64,000 nucleotides of DNA from Arachnopeziza araneosa (taxonomy: Eukaryota > Ascomycota > Leotiomycetes > Helotiales > Arachnopezizaceae). The stretch is taken from NCBI GenBank assembly GCA_003988855.1, contig QYAI01000073.1:1-64000 (forward strand), read 5' to 3'. Position 1 is the first letter of the stretch. Each line of letters begins with the position of its first letter. Under the pieces are notes generated by a model. It saw nothing but the letters and a program-made list of their open reading frames with translations, had not been told where the DNA came from and made no database searches. Both the position numbers and the translations under genes were made by a program. Positions 1-11,620 of the stretch are shown piece after piece.

Positions 1-59
1 TTAAAGTCCTAATCCGGAGAGTTGTTCTGGCTGCATTCAGCTGGTCGATCACGTGGCAA

Positions 60-906
60 TTATTCGTTCAATATTGAACGAATAATCCGCTTGCGACAAG
101 ATTCGCTTCTATCCTTCACGCTACTCCCTTCACTTTCATCATCGTCGTAATCTTTTTCGAAAATCCACTCAAAGGTTTCAAGGTGGGCCTGCTCGACGTT
201 TTCAAACCTTCCATACATATCGGAAAATGCCAAAGCTCTGAGTATTTGCTCTTGTTTCATCCTCTCAGAAGTTGTGTCCAGGAGATCTCGTAGGAAATTT
301 TGGAACTCGGGACTCATCGAAGTTACAGTGACTCCTTGACGAAGTTCGCTCACGTGTTCCTGAAGTTGATCAAGTCTGGTAAAATTTCCTTCTGCGCTTT
401 GCATCAGAGCCTCTAGCTTTTCTTTCGTATCAGATCTGTCATTTATTAGATCTAGATATTGAGGTTGGGCAGATGAGGAACCTGATAAGAAAATTGAGTT
501 GCAAGTCGAGCTGGCTACGGCAGTTGTGCAATCGCTGCACTAGCTCTTTCATCTCCTTGTCATTCCATACAGTTTTGATGGCCGACCAGGCACTTTGACG
601 TTTCGATTTTGGATTTTTCGCTTTAATCTTCTCTAAAAGGATGAGGATCTGGCTTGATAAAATCCGACATTCTGTTGCGAGATGATATAAAGCCTGCTCG
701 TCATCCGTCGGTTGTCCAGTCATTGGAGGGCCCAGTCTTAAGGAGAGAGTATTTAGTTCAGAAACAACGAACTCTATGCTTTGGTTTTCCAAGCTCGCGC
801 CAGAGGCAGAGCGATGGATGTCACTAGCAGCACCCACTAGCTTAGTGCTGTAATCAACAAACTGGACAATAGCCGAAGCGAGACCGACTGCTGACAACGG
901 ATCCAT
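60..906 (-). CDS. N-terminal region of a STAND/NACHT-type protein
   Basis: Starts at 906 with MDPLSAVGLASAIVQFVDYS, the hydrophobic opening typical of the fungal N-terminal domain found in front of NACHT/P-loop NTPases. Exon 1 is 906-482, then a 46-nt GT..AG intron (481-436, branch TCTAAT), then exon 2 435-60. The frame joins exactly through the split codon. Exon 2 holds a coiled stretch and a block with YGRFENVEQAHLETFEWIFE, the segment that normally sits just before the NACHT domain. The frame closes with a stop at 60-62 (266 aa), so either the gene is a truncated NLR or another intron leads into an NTPase left of the window edge. No Walker A is visible here. Role inferred from family: non-self recognition or cell-death signalling; this is not shown by the sequence. 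Confidence 0.7.
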
Positions 907-1669
907 GCTGTTTTGGTACGGCTTCTGGGGTTGGAGTTGTTGATTATTTGATTATTTGGACTAGGAGGGAAGTGAAAAGAATCTGCATTTGGGTGGGCTG
1001 TGATAAGCCACTGGGCTAGCTTCTTTTCAGCTGCCACGTGTCAGGCGCAAGGCTGAGCACCATGCCAATAGACAAGAACGCAAATTGAATGCACTTGATT
1101 ATTTTCACAATTCCGACCAATGACGATCCACAGAGCAGCATTGAGTACATCGAGATATAGAGTCACGAGATTAAGTGGAGCAGTCTTCCAGAGCCTTGCC
1201 TATGCGTGACCTCTTGTTTAGATAATGCGTGCTTATCTTCAAACCCAATTGTTTAACACAAGCTAAGAAACAAATCTATCTCACTTCATCAGTTCAAGAG
1301 GGTCCGGAACTGTACAGGCCATGATTCGCCAAACCACTTTGTCTTCTGATCGACATTCGTCTATATTTATGGGTGAAAAGGAAGTGTTGATTGAGGTGAG
1401 ATTGCGGGGTCTAAGGAGCTGGAAATTGCGTTAGCTATCTAGTGGTTTAAGCATCTTCTTTATAATTAGGGTTGATCACTTACATGAGCGCCACCGTGTC
1501 TAAATATTTCTCCGATTTGAACCGAACTTAAGGTTTTGCGGAAAAGTGTTGAGTTGAGTTTGAATCCACTTCTTGGTAGGTCTTCGAGTGCCACGTTGAT
1601 TGAATTTTGAGCATATAGTGATACCAAAGCAGAAGCGTTTGTGCCCAAGATCCATCCCTAGCATAGTGA

Positions 1670-1801
1670 CTAGGAAAGTGTCCGAGCCGACACTTCCGGG
1701 TGGTACTTGTAAATAGCAACAACAACCAAACCTCCGACAGCAAAAGTCCAAAGAATATACAGCAACAAAACGAATCCACATCTTTCACACACTTGACACA
1801 T
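1670..1801 (-). CDS. Possible 43-aa single-pass membrane microprotein
   Basis: An ATG at 1801 opens a 43-codon frame ending TAG at 1670-1672. It begins MCQVCERCGF, with a CxxC pair, and is followed by about 20 hydrophobic residues (LLLYILWTFAVGGLVVVAIY) and a short charged tail. The composition is that of a small anchored protein. There is no family match, and an ORF this short can arise by chance. The frame might continue through an intron, which could not be decided. Confidence 0.15.
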   Translation of the reverse strand: MCQVCERCGFVLLLYILWTFAVGGLVVVAIYKYHPEVSARTLS

Positions 1802-2200
1802 GGTAGGTAAACAGAGTAATTGAAACGCGATAGGAAGCTAGTATTGAGAAGGTAGGTTTCTTAGACTAAGTAGCAAGTGAACAATATACTATCAAGTTCA
1901 CTGAATGAAATTAAGAGATGTTAAAAAATCCCAACAACTCACAAGACATAAGAAAAAGTATAATCAATTAACGGCTCGCTCACATCATCCAGAATATGCA
2001 AGCATTTCTTGATTACACTCTAGCGCCTGACTCAGCAGTTGATAGGTTATGTCATCCTGACACAGACGGTTTATTTTCCCTTCTACCATATGTAAATCGA
2101 CGATGCAGCTGATGAATTGGGATAAGGTAGTTGACAGTTGATGCTGACTTTAATTACTTTAGTCACCACACATCCACACAACATTCTTCATGAGTAATCA

Positions 2201-2242
2201 AGTCTCACCATCGCAAAAGCTAAATGCGCGAAATGCAACAAA
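2201..2242. repeat. Dispersed repeat, copy 1
   Basis: AGTCTCACCATCGCAAAAGC followed by TAAATGCGCGAAATGCAACA and AA. It is nearly identical to 12550-12590; the last 30 bp match exactly and the 5' part differs by one substitution and one 1-nt indel. The copies are about 10.3 kb apart in the same orientation. Confidence 0.75.
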
Positions 2243-2766
2243 GAAAGCTTGAACCCCTCGCCATCCGTCGGCGATCTGAGTTCATACCAAAGTTGAGGCT
2301 AGGCTGAGGCTAACTGGCTTGGGGAAGGAATGCGAGGCTTCGGAGATATGCTAGGCAGGGCAGGTGGGATGTCACGCCATTGGACTACCCACTCACGAAA
2401 TGCACCGGGTGCTTAGAGCAGTTTAGGCAAGTGTTAGTGAGGGTTAGAAACACTCGCCTATCCCTGAATGTTTTCCGCCATCCCATTACATAGTGCAGTT
2501 AAAGCTGGACCTAAAATCAAACCGAATGGTACTTCTACGCAGGCAGATCTCTTTCCATGCAAATTCCAGTAGCCTGGGCTCCAAGCCATAAAGATATGAG
2601 CCACGGCGAAAAATACAAGCCGAAACCTAGCTAAATCTATTTAGATCTGCGACTCTTCGAAGCCCTGAAATAGTCATTAATACCCTTGGCTCGGGGTTGG
2701 GGGAAGTCAAACGATATCGGATATTACAATGGTCTTCTAATTGGGAGACGCTTGCGGAACAATCCT

Positions 2767-3182
2767 AAAAAAGTCGGGGGATTGAATCATCAACTTGGAC
2801 AGCTACATCAGCTGGGACTGTGCCGGACTCCGACGATGAAATTGATCTTGAAGAACTCAGTGCTCTGACTGAGAAAGGGGAACTACGGTATCTAGACGGT
2901 AGAGTTAGCTTAGCCGGCAATCTCTATACCAGAACGCTCCAAGTTACAAAGAGATCGAATATGCGGTCACGAGCAGCCCATCAGTATAAGTATGCGATAT
3001 TTTACACTTTTTAAGAGACGGTGCACATGCGTGTGAAGATTGCTCTGTGTTGACAAATTGACTTTGTTGGATTACTGGTGTCACCTTTTTGCTTCACAGG
3101 GACTTTCGCTTCATAGGTAGGGATGTCTCTTGTCCAGAGTTAAATTCAGCTTCTAGGGTCGAGGGCTTCAACGACAAGATTC
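2767..3182 (+). pseudogene. Possible coding remnant, unknown family
   Basis: An open frame (2769-2993) contains VPDSDDEIDLEELSALTEKG, a composition typical of real proteins. Splicing a GTATGC donor near 2994 to an AG near 3100 would add DFRFIGRDVSCPELNSASRV. A GTGAGG donor follows near 3183. No start codon, convincing 3' exon or recognised domain was found. It could be a small gene, a decayed 5' end or chance. Confidence 0.2.
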
Positions 3183-3378
3183 TGTGAGGTTATTGCACAT
3201 ATCGACACTCAGAACGAGAAGAGTAGAAGAGTTCTAATCCAATCTATCCCTCTTGACCCGCCCCAATCTCTCGAGGTATCCATCATCCACTCTGCCTCAA
3301 GAATCTCGATCCATTATAGACAACCTTCCCGCAATCGTAGCAAGGCCTAATTCAAGCAACCGACCATCTGCAGCACCG

Positions 3379-5822
3379 TCAGCCTCGTACCCGCCGTGCA
3401 ATGACGAACAACTTGCTTTGTACGCTCAAGAGATCCAAATGCTCGAACCCTCGGGGGTAGCGATACACCTCGCGTGTGCCCGACTTCTCAATCTGGATCA
3501 AGTACGTGGGCGAGGCAAAGTTCGGCCGTCGACCGGGAGTCGTCAGAGAGGAGAGGAAGTCGCCTGCTACTGTAGGGAGTTAGCAACGTGGCGTTTATGG
3601 GAGGGGGACGCACGCTCTTGGCTCAGGATGGAGCAGCCGTTGCGACTGACGATTATGAGGCGGAAGCCTTGTTTGGCGGTATCGTGGACAATAGAGATTT
3701 CGGCGTCGGAGATGTGGATTTCTTCGCTTTGGACTTGGCTGGCTTGTCTGGATTTCCAAGGTGTCCCATTAGTTCTGAAGGTAACTACCAACTGGCATCG
3801 TGTCTGATTTCGCTTACAGTTTTAGTATGGACTTTTCGTCTTTGCGTGGGAATTGCAGGCTCATGACAAATAGCTCCATTCTCATTTCTTCCACCTTTGC
3901 ATTGAATTTCTCCGCCGCTTATCAGAGTCAGTAACAAATATTTCAACTGAGTTGGTGGTAATCTGATGAGTACAGACCTGCGATAGTGGTGAATTGGAAT
4001 GTGACGTCCACGTCGCTGGCACTACTGGTCTTCTCGTCCGCACCTAGCCCCGTGCATTCGATGGTTTTAAGCAGTACACTACCTTCAGTCGCGTCTAATT
4101 TCGTCCGAGTGTTACGTTTCACTATGAAAATAATCAATTATTTCCACAGGTCGATTATGGGATAGATTCCATACGATATAAAGTTGTGCTATTGACATCT
4201 CCTGTAGCTTTTGATTCTTGCTCGTCAAAGAACACAGCAATTTCAGCGTTACCTAAATATGAAAATGCACTACAAGGATCACTTTGCGTGTTATTCTTTC
4301 CCAAAGCTTTGTAGTGCAGTAATTTTATAGCTTCGATTGAGCCTCGTGTATATGATCGCTGCCCAATTGAGAATGTAACTGTGTCTGCGGATTTTTGGAT
4401 GTTGTTTGTGTCTCTGCAAATGAAATTTAGAACCAGAGCTGCAAAAAGAGCAAAGGGAGTTTTTATTGGACCTACCCTATGAGGTGAAGTATGCGCCACT
4501 CTTGTGCAGCTGGAACAAAATGGGCCAGGATGGTGCTCAAACCACGACCAAGCATTGCACCAGCGCTAGTATTTCCAAGACCTTGAATGAACGTCTCCTC
4601 AAATTCTGCCATACCTAAATTAGATCCCAGGACCGTTAGATTCAATGAGATTATATTTGAATTTAAGGGACTGGAAGAGAGAAAAATAACACACTGCGTA
4701 ATGAGACTTTTTTGATGATCAATGAGACTAGTCGATTACTGGTCTTTTCTGTAGCCTTGTAAAGCATCCAAGATCTCACTTTACCCGTCAGTCTTACTGG
4801 AAAACTGAGTGGCGATACTAGAGGAGCCCGCAAAGTTAGCTTCACGAAGAACCAAAAGGTAACCAATGTATAGTGGCGGGGCTCTACAGATCTGAAGACA
4901 CTATACTCACGCCCATATGCTGCAAGTTTCTCTTGGTGTGGTGATATACTCTGCGCCTCACGGGGACAGTGACATATGAAAATATGCTCCGATGCTGTTT
5001 TGCTACCTGCTGCTCCTCCGGACGGCTTTTCATTCCACTTAGGATGCAGGGAAGTATGGTTACAGAGGAGGCTAAAACCTTGGTCTGCTTCTACATACAG
5101 CTCAAAACTAAGGTCTTGTAATGGCAGATCTTGGGCCAGGCTAACACTGATCGCTGCCTGGGTGGACGATGCAGTCTCTTTCAGATTGACCACGAACCAC
5201 TCGTGGATTTCTCTCAGCATCGTCGAAACTTTCTCCACGCGGTCTTCAAGCCGGGTGGTTTGCGAGCTGTCTTTTGTTAGCTCGTGGTTTACAAACCGAA
5301 TTTATCGATTAACAGGCCGCTATACTTGATTACAACCCCCAGAACCAAGTTCAAGCTATTTATATGGACAGAGAGTTGGCTCCTCAGAGTGGTCAGATCA
5401 CCACCTTCAGTGGTCCAGGCGATTTTCTTCCAGTTGTCTCTTAGAGCTCGATTCCAGCGCTTGAGTATTGGCTGTCCAGAATCGCGTGGTGTCGCTATAT
5501 CGCCGTACTTAACAACAATAGCCTCGAGGTGCTTTAAAGTCTCGTCGCAACTTCGCACCATAGTGCCTACCGAGTCTCCAGCGTCAGCTTGCCTTGGAAG
5601 TGATGCGCCAGCGAGGCGAGTCTGATCTATGGAGATGGTAGTATTGCCCTCAATGTTTGCACGCTCCAACGCACTCAGCGCGACGTTCAGCGAATAGAGC
5701 TGGTTCTCAACTTCGCGGAACTCGGCTGGGGCTGATTTGCGGCCCTTGGTGAAGGCGCGGCCAAGCTTCAATGCCAATGTTCCCACAAGGAAGACATCGC
5801 CGAAAGAGACCGGAGAAGCCAT
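3379..5822 (-). CDS. Uncharacterised multi-exon protein with STAND-like N-terminus
   Basis: The start at 5822 reads MASPVSFGDVFLVGTLALKL, followed by a region with FREVENQLYSLNVALSALE. This resembles the helical N-terminal domains of fungal STAND or ankyrin-type proteins. Exon 1 is 5822-5326; a 59-nt intron (5325-5267) ends GCTAACAAAAGACAG; exon 2 is 5266-4911; the next exon begins at 4817. Further exons cover about 4610-4470 (AEFEETFIQGLGNTSAGAML), 4430-4180, 4130-3950 and 3790-3610. The last exon ends LFVIARRVRG at stop 3379-3381. The 45-nt final intron (GTGCGT..CTAACTCCCTACAG) joins in frame. The middle exons are approximate. No Walker motif, ankyrin or HET motif is seen, so if related to NLRs it lacks the NTPase. 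Function unknown. Confidence 0.65.
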
Positions 5823-6455
5823 GACACCGCCTGCGAGGCAAATTTCTCAAGGTTACGATCTGGTGGTGGTGATGGAAAGGATCCTCACGCTTTCGGCAGG
5901 ACGAGGCGCGAGCATCAAATGATGGAAGGGCGGTGGAGATCTAAAGAGGCATAACAATGAGCTTGACAGTTGATGGAGCTAAACTCATCAGCATACGTCT
6001 GCTCGATCTCTGACAGAGTCCGTCTTTGCGACCTAAGGATTCTCGAAGCAGCGCAAGGCAAGCTGAGTTTGCACAGAGATGTCGTGGCTGAGCAAAGGCT
6101 ACGGGTTGGTCATCGCACACGCATAGTTAACGACTCAAAAGACGGTGAGAATGTGTAAGGCCTGCTGAAACAGATTTCACTCCATCAGTGTGGCCAGTAA
6201 ACATCCATGATCCATCCTTGGCGATATGTGCACTGCCAGGCTGCCTTGCGCCTTTTCGTCGCTGGTTCGCCTTTCTCGGAAGACCGCCCCAATGTATAGG
6301 CAGCCTCGTGCTATCGTCCCTTTCAATAACATCCCTCTCAACTATGCGATTTCACTTGCATTCAACTCCATTCAGAAGAATTCATTTTGATCGACCCTTA
6401 TCCTTTCTACTCTACAAACCTCCTGTCCCTGTCTCCTAGTGAAGTGTGTGTTGCA
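5823..6455. promoter_or_regulatory. Divergent promoter region
   Basis: A 633-bp gap between the divergent starts at 5822 (minus) and 6456 (plus). It must hold both promoters. No clear TATA box or repeated operator was seen; small ORFs here are not convincing. Confidence 0.4.
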
Positions 6456-9400
6456 ATGGATGTGCGCGCTGGTATATTCTGGGATGCTCGAGAGCCACCT
6501 CCTCCAGGCATTGAAGTGGCCGTGGATGAGGCTCACGTTTTCGGTGCATATTATCAGTATAGGGACGACTTTGGAGTCCCTGACCATGAGGATCATTTTC
6601 ATCAGCAGCTTCCTCCTCGACTGCAACCACGACCACGACATCCAGGACCGCTTGGTGATGCGGGCAAAGCTGCCTTCCCAAAGCCACCACAAAGAAACAA
6701 CTTGCCGCCGCTTTCTGTGTCAGTGACGGCGCTGGTCGTCCAGGATACCGCAAAGATAACCGTGATGCAGCTCTTTTGGAATCACACCGAGTCTATCTGG
6801 AATGGCGCATATACCTTTCCTCTCTCCGCCGGCTGTACAGTCACTAGCTTTAGCTGTCGTATTGGCAGGAATAAAATCGTGAAGGCCAAGGTGAAGTCAA
6901 AGCCGGAAGCTCGTGATGCATTCGACGAGGCTCTCCGCACGAACCGGTCAGCCGGCTTGCTTGAGCAGGGCACTCCTGAGATCTTCACGACAACGCTAGG
7001 GAACATACCTGCGAACACAAAGTTGAGGACAGAGATTACCTATGTCACCCTACTCAAGCACAGGTTCGCAGACAGCTGCAATACTACAACACTGACTATT
7101 CCCACTAATATCGCCCCTCGCTATGGCAGTCCACCTCCCGAGCTCCAGAACACGCCAATACCTGAACTATCTCATGGCATATCTATTCAGGTGGATGTGG
7201 CGGCGGAAGAGACCGCACATAAGATAATAAGCAAGTCTCACAGAATTACAATTGAGCGAGGAATTGGCAGGAATCTGTACGACAATTGGGCTGAGTTTGC
7301 AACGATAGACGGCGCGAACGAGGTGGAAATCTCGTTGGTAAAGCTGGAAGATGGCAAGGCATTCCTTGACAGAGACTTTGTGCTCGACATTACTAGAGAG
7401 CATCAGAATAGGTTGGAGACCCCGACGGCCTGGCTTGAGACGCACCCTACTCTTGTAAATCACAAGGCGGTGATGCTCACGATCCCCCCCAAATTTATGC
7501 TCCGAAACCAGTCTACTAATCCAGATGGAGAAATCATCTTTCTTGCTGATCGATCTGGATCCATGTCGGATAAGATGGAGTCGCTTAAATCTGCTATGAG
7601 CTTCTTTCTCAAGGGCATACCGCAAGGTCGGAAGTTCAATATCTGGTGCTTCGGTAGCTCCCACACCTCCCTATGGCCACAATCCGTCGATTATTCCGAA
7701 GAATCGCTTCAAGAAGCTATGGCCTATGTTTCTGGCCAATTTAGCCCCAATATGGGCGGCACCGAACTTCTTGGCGTCTTGAAAGCCATTGTCAGAGGGA
7801 GGAACCAGGGCTTACGTATGGTTGACATAGTGATGCTAACCGATGGGGAAGTCTGGGGGCTTGATGAGACCGTCAGCTTTGTACAGGATACATCACGATC
7901 CAGTGAAGGTAGAATAAGATACTTTGCACTTGGTATTGGGAATGCCGTGTCGCACGAGCTCGTGGAAGGCATAGCCAAAGCCGGTGGAGGGTATGCTGAG
8001 GTGGTTCCAGCCGCAAGTCAAGGTGGATGGGAAGACAGAGTCGTAGCCATGCTTAGTGCAGCACTAATCGGACATGTTGGACCTTTCCAGATCGAGTTTG
8101 GTGGGCAGGGGGAGGACCATGCTCTGGGCATTCATCAACGAGATGGTTTGAAAACTCAGCGTCACATTATTCTCATAAATGGCCACTGACATTTACTTGG
8201 CAGGGAATCGTGGTCAAGCAGCAGCTGGTCCCACACGACCAGGTGTCCTGCAATCTCCAGCTGACATCTCGGCATTGAGCCCCTTCCTACATAATCGAGC
8301 TTTCATGCTCTTTGATTCTACAAGGGAACAACCCCCTTTGGATCATATCAATGTTAAGGTGACTACCCCAGGTGGCGAAGAAATCATCACTCGCGTGCCC
8401 ATATCTCTAGTCGAGAGAAAAGATTCAACTCTCCACAAGTTGGGTGCCAGAGCGCTCCTCGGTGACCTCGAGCGAGGGCAGAGTTGGATCCACCTAGATC
8501 CATATGCGCCTCCTCGAGGTTCAACTCAAGAGCAGGAACTCATCCGCCAAGAAGGAGAAGCCCTAGGTTGCAAATGGTCTCTCGTCTCGAAATGGACTAG
8601 CTTTTACGCTTCTGAAGAACCGATCACATTCTTAGAGGCAGATGACTTCCAGATTAAAGAAGTTGTGGGCGACTTGGACCTGCTGCGTCCGAGAGGTGCC
8701 ATAGTTCAGCAAGCAGACCTCCCAGCCGTTCCCCTGCCTGTAGCTTTTGCGGCTGTGGAATCGGATGACGATGACGAGACGGCTTCTAACTCGGATCATA
8801 TGAACATGAGATCAGATGGCGATGGAGATAGTAACGGCAACGATGGAAGAAATGATGAAGATGGAGGTGCTGGTGGGAATATGGGTGGCAGCGGAGGGGA
8901 TTCTGGGGGCGACGGCGGGAGAGGTTTTGGCGGCGACACGGGCGGTGACGACGGAGGAGACCAGCAAAGGCCTGAACCAGGTGGTAGCAACGCCGATGGG
9001 GACGAAAAGGCCTCGGGAGGAAATCCAGACACGCAAAACGATGCTACCTTTCCCAACGCATCTGATTTCGCTGTCTTCAATCTCGACACCAGTAGGGTAT
9101 CTTCGACCGCAAGCTTCTTGGGTCACGGTGGAGCTGTTGAAGATTCCATAGATTTCGAGGAGACCCGAAACACGGACCATAAAATCACCTATGACAGTCC
9201 ATTGGCTCCACCTTTGCCACTTGCCTCAAGGTTATTGACACTTTTGCCACCTGCCTCAAAGCTATCGGCACAGCAATCATTGGGCATACGGCCAGCTAGA
9301 CCTCGAAATCACAGCGTGATGCGCTCATCACCTAGAATCGAATCAAGCCTGAGATCTGATAGGCATTCATATGATTTTCGGGACTTATCCTCTGCTTGGC

Positions 9401-10275
9401 CCTCATACGGAGCCTCTCAGTCTCATGACCCCCTACTTCGTGATTTCGACTGCGCGACTTACCAGGCACGTGGCGGTTCTCCGTCTCTTGGGCGGCCCAC
9501 CATTCGCGTTGCTTCTCAGTCTAGGTTTTTCCCCTTATCTATATCTCCCAGCATGGAATCTATAAACCCGCCTGATGCATCTGTCCGACCATCATCTGTC
9601 AGATCAACGTCCGCCGACATGGACCTTTGGTATGGAGTCATCGCCCCCAGCGTCAATATACCTGCTTCAACTGCAATGCGCCCCAATGAACATCGCACCC
9701 CCAGATCAGAACAGGAGATAGCTGGCGAACAGAAGATCAGGAATCTACTCATCTTCCAGTCTTTCGACGGCTCTTTCGACTTCGACAGTACCGAGCAGTT
9801 AAGGACCCATCTAGGATCCGATTTTGCCTCTGTAGTCCAGGATCTCCAAGTTCAGGTTGACTTCAAGCTCGCCGTCACAGTAGGGCTCATGTTGCTCCTT
9901 GAGGAGAAATTCGAATATTGCCGCGATTTGTGGACACTAGTACATCAAAAAGCCACTGACTACTTTGAAAGCCAGCAACCATTATCGCTTCAACGAAACC
10001 TCCTGCTTGAGTCCGCAAGGCTTAAGGTCCGCGCGCTTGACATGTCCCAGATCCTGCAGACGACGGTTCCTGCACAGTTTGTGGTTTTGCCACCCGCTCG
10101 TGAACAGCTTTCAAGCGAGTCGTCGTCGAGACCTACAGAGAGGTCAGAGGATGTGAAAACGGAACTTGAGATCAGAAGACTTAACGCAGTGTCGTGGATG
10201 GAAAGTGGAGCGGCTGTGGGGAATGAAGAGAGGACGAAGCGTGTTGTGCTCGACACCGCGCCGATTGAGGATTAA
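6456..10275 (+). CDS. VIT and von Willebrand A domain protein
   Basis: Two exons, 6456-8145 and 8204-10275, with a 58-nt intron (GTTTGA..CACTGAC..GGCAG), give 1253 aa. Residues about 75-215 form a VIT domain (inter-alpha-trypsin inhibitor type), with PLSVSVTALVVQDTAKITV, then FTTTLGNIPANTKLRTEITY. A VWA domain follows at about 355-560. Its MIDAS motif DRSGSMS begins at D365, with GGTELL and a TDGE supplying further metal-site residues. The second exon carries the usual C-terminal extension, then an insert very rich in G, D and N (roughly 8811-9010) and a Ser/Pro-rich segment. There is no signal peptide, so it is probably intracellular, unlike the animal ITIH relatives. Fungal members are poorly characterised; a protein-interaction scaffold is an inference. 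The start was chosen at MDVRAGIFWD. Confidence 0.88.
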
Positions 10276-11280
10276 ATCATGTTGTGATATTCCACCCAAA
10301 AGTTTTTTCCTAACTGTATGCCCATTCTGCTTTATTCTCTCAGTAGAAATATAGTCTGTTTGCAAAACGTTAGTCGAGAACTAAGATCAGCGTTACTAGT
10401 TGCTTTAGGCAGGTTATACAAATAAGATAACTTGTACACTTTCTGCCTTAGAATAATAAGTCACAAGTAGCACGACATGGTGTGCGCAACAGCTTAAGTT
10501 CTTTAAACGTCTATCATATACGAAAGCCTTGTTAATATCTATCATTACCTGTAGCAAGAAGTTCTAAATCAAGAAGCGTCTTCTAATATAAATTTACAGA
10601 GTACGTAGGGTCTAAATTTCAAAATAACAAAGGCGGTGTAGGCGCTAGGGGTTACAAAAAGTGCTACAGTTTAATGATTATTAGCTTGAAAGAATCAAGT
10701 TCTATAGTTTTAGGTTTGACTCTAGATAGGTTGGTAGCGCAAGAGAAATTGCAGCTAGACAAGAATAAATTATCCTGCGAGGCAGTAAGACTGCTGGCAT
10801 TTTCTGTGCATCTTAGTATCTGTGTACTCAACTCTGTTTTCTAGCTAATGCTGTTTAATGCGAGGAGTAAGTCGAAGCATGTTATCAGTGATTCATAGCT
10901 TGGTTCTAGGTAAGAACGTGTAAAGATCATTTAAACGCTTATATTTCAAGAAGAGAAGCGACTGAGGTTTTGATGCATCCATGCTCTGTCTGTGTATGCA
11001 TGTACTATTCTATTTTGTAGACTGTTATGTCCATAAAGAGCACAAGTCAAACGGCAAGACTTCTCTTATAAAGCGCCTTGGTCATGTGTGCTTTCCTCTA
11101 AGAGCAACGAGGCCTGAGTACGAGGAGAACTGGAGTAGGAAAATTTTCCGCCCGTAGGCTTCGGTTTTGATAAAGGAAGACCAGGAGTTAGACTTGTCCT
11201 TCCATCCTCCGTCTTTGATAAACCACGCAACTTCTGGCAGGCACCACGGACGAGCAAGGTCTTTAATAAGGCCGATCTCA
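10276..11280. other. AT-rich intergenic stretch
   Basis: About 1 kb downstream of the VIT-VWA gene, AT-rich with no sustained frame on either strand. It may be relict transposon sequence degraded by mutation, but no terminal repeats or coding remnant could be recognised. Confidence 0.4.
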
Positions 11281-11286
11281 TCTTCA

Positions 11287-11619
11287 AAGATCTGCCAATT
11301 TCTCCAACTGGCGAATCCCGTTCGAAGTCAAATGGAGAACGCTGATTGCTAACAAAGCGGCAGCAGCGGAGACTGAGGTTCCTCCAGAATACGGTGAGCA
11401 ATACCGGCCCCTGCGAGAAGATGTGAACCGCATATGTACGACGTTTTTGCGAGAGGAAATGTCGACTGCGACTCCAAAGCAGAACGTCATGGTTTTATAC
11501 ATTCTAAATTATGAGAGTGTCGGACTAGAGATGGATGTATTGGGCTGGTATCGCTGTTTGCCGAGAACGGGATCGGATTGCCATCTTCAGGGGTATCGGT
11601 CCATTTATTCTTCGGCCTA
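11287..11619 (+). pseudogene. Fragment resembling a fungal RGS/membrane protein
   Basis: One open frame reads LQRSANFSNWRIPFEVKWRT, then a segment with EVPPEYGEQYRPLREDVNRI followed by CTTFL. It stops at 11618-11620. The pattern (W-R-I-P-F-E then Y-R-P-L-R-E-D-V-N-R-I-C) resembles a linker I associate with fungal RGS-domain membrane proteins, but that is from memory. Upstream and downstream frames are interrupted within tens of codons, and no start or membrane segments remain. It is best read as a decayed gene fragment; an exon of an unrecognised gene is possible. Confidence 0.3.
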
Positions 11620-11620
11620 G

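Larger units (their letters stand above)
907..3378. other. Intergenic, about 2.5 kb
   Basis: No convincing long gene. It contains a 43-codon minus ORF (1670-1801), one copy of a 41-42-bp dispersed repeat (2201-2242) and a weak plus-strand exon candidate (2767-3182). The rest is unremarkable, moderately AT-rich sequence. Confidence 0.5.

Noticed and set aside
3253..3807. 184-codon plus ORF
   Set aside because: Overlaps the last exons of the minus gene 3379-5822, whose frames join across a good intron; no own evidence.
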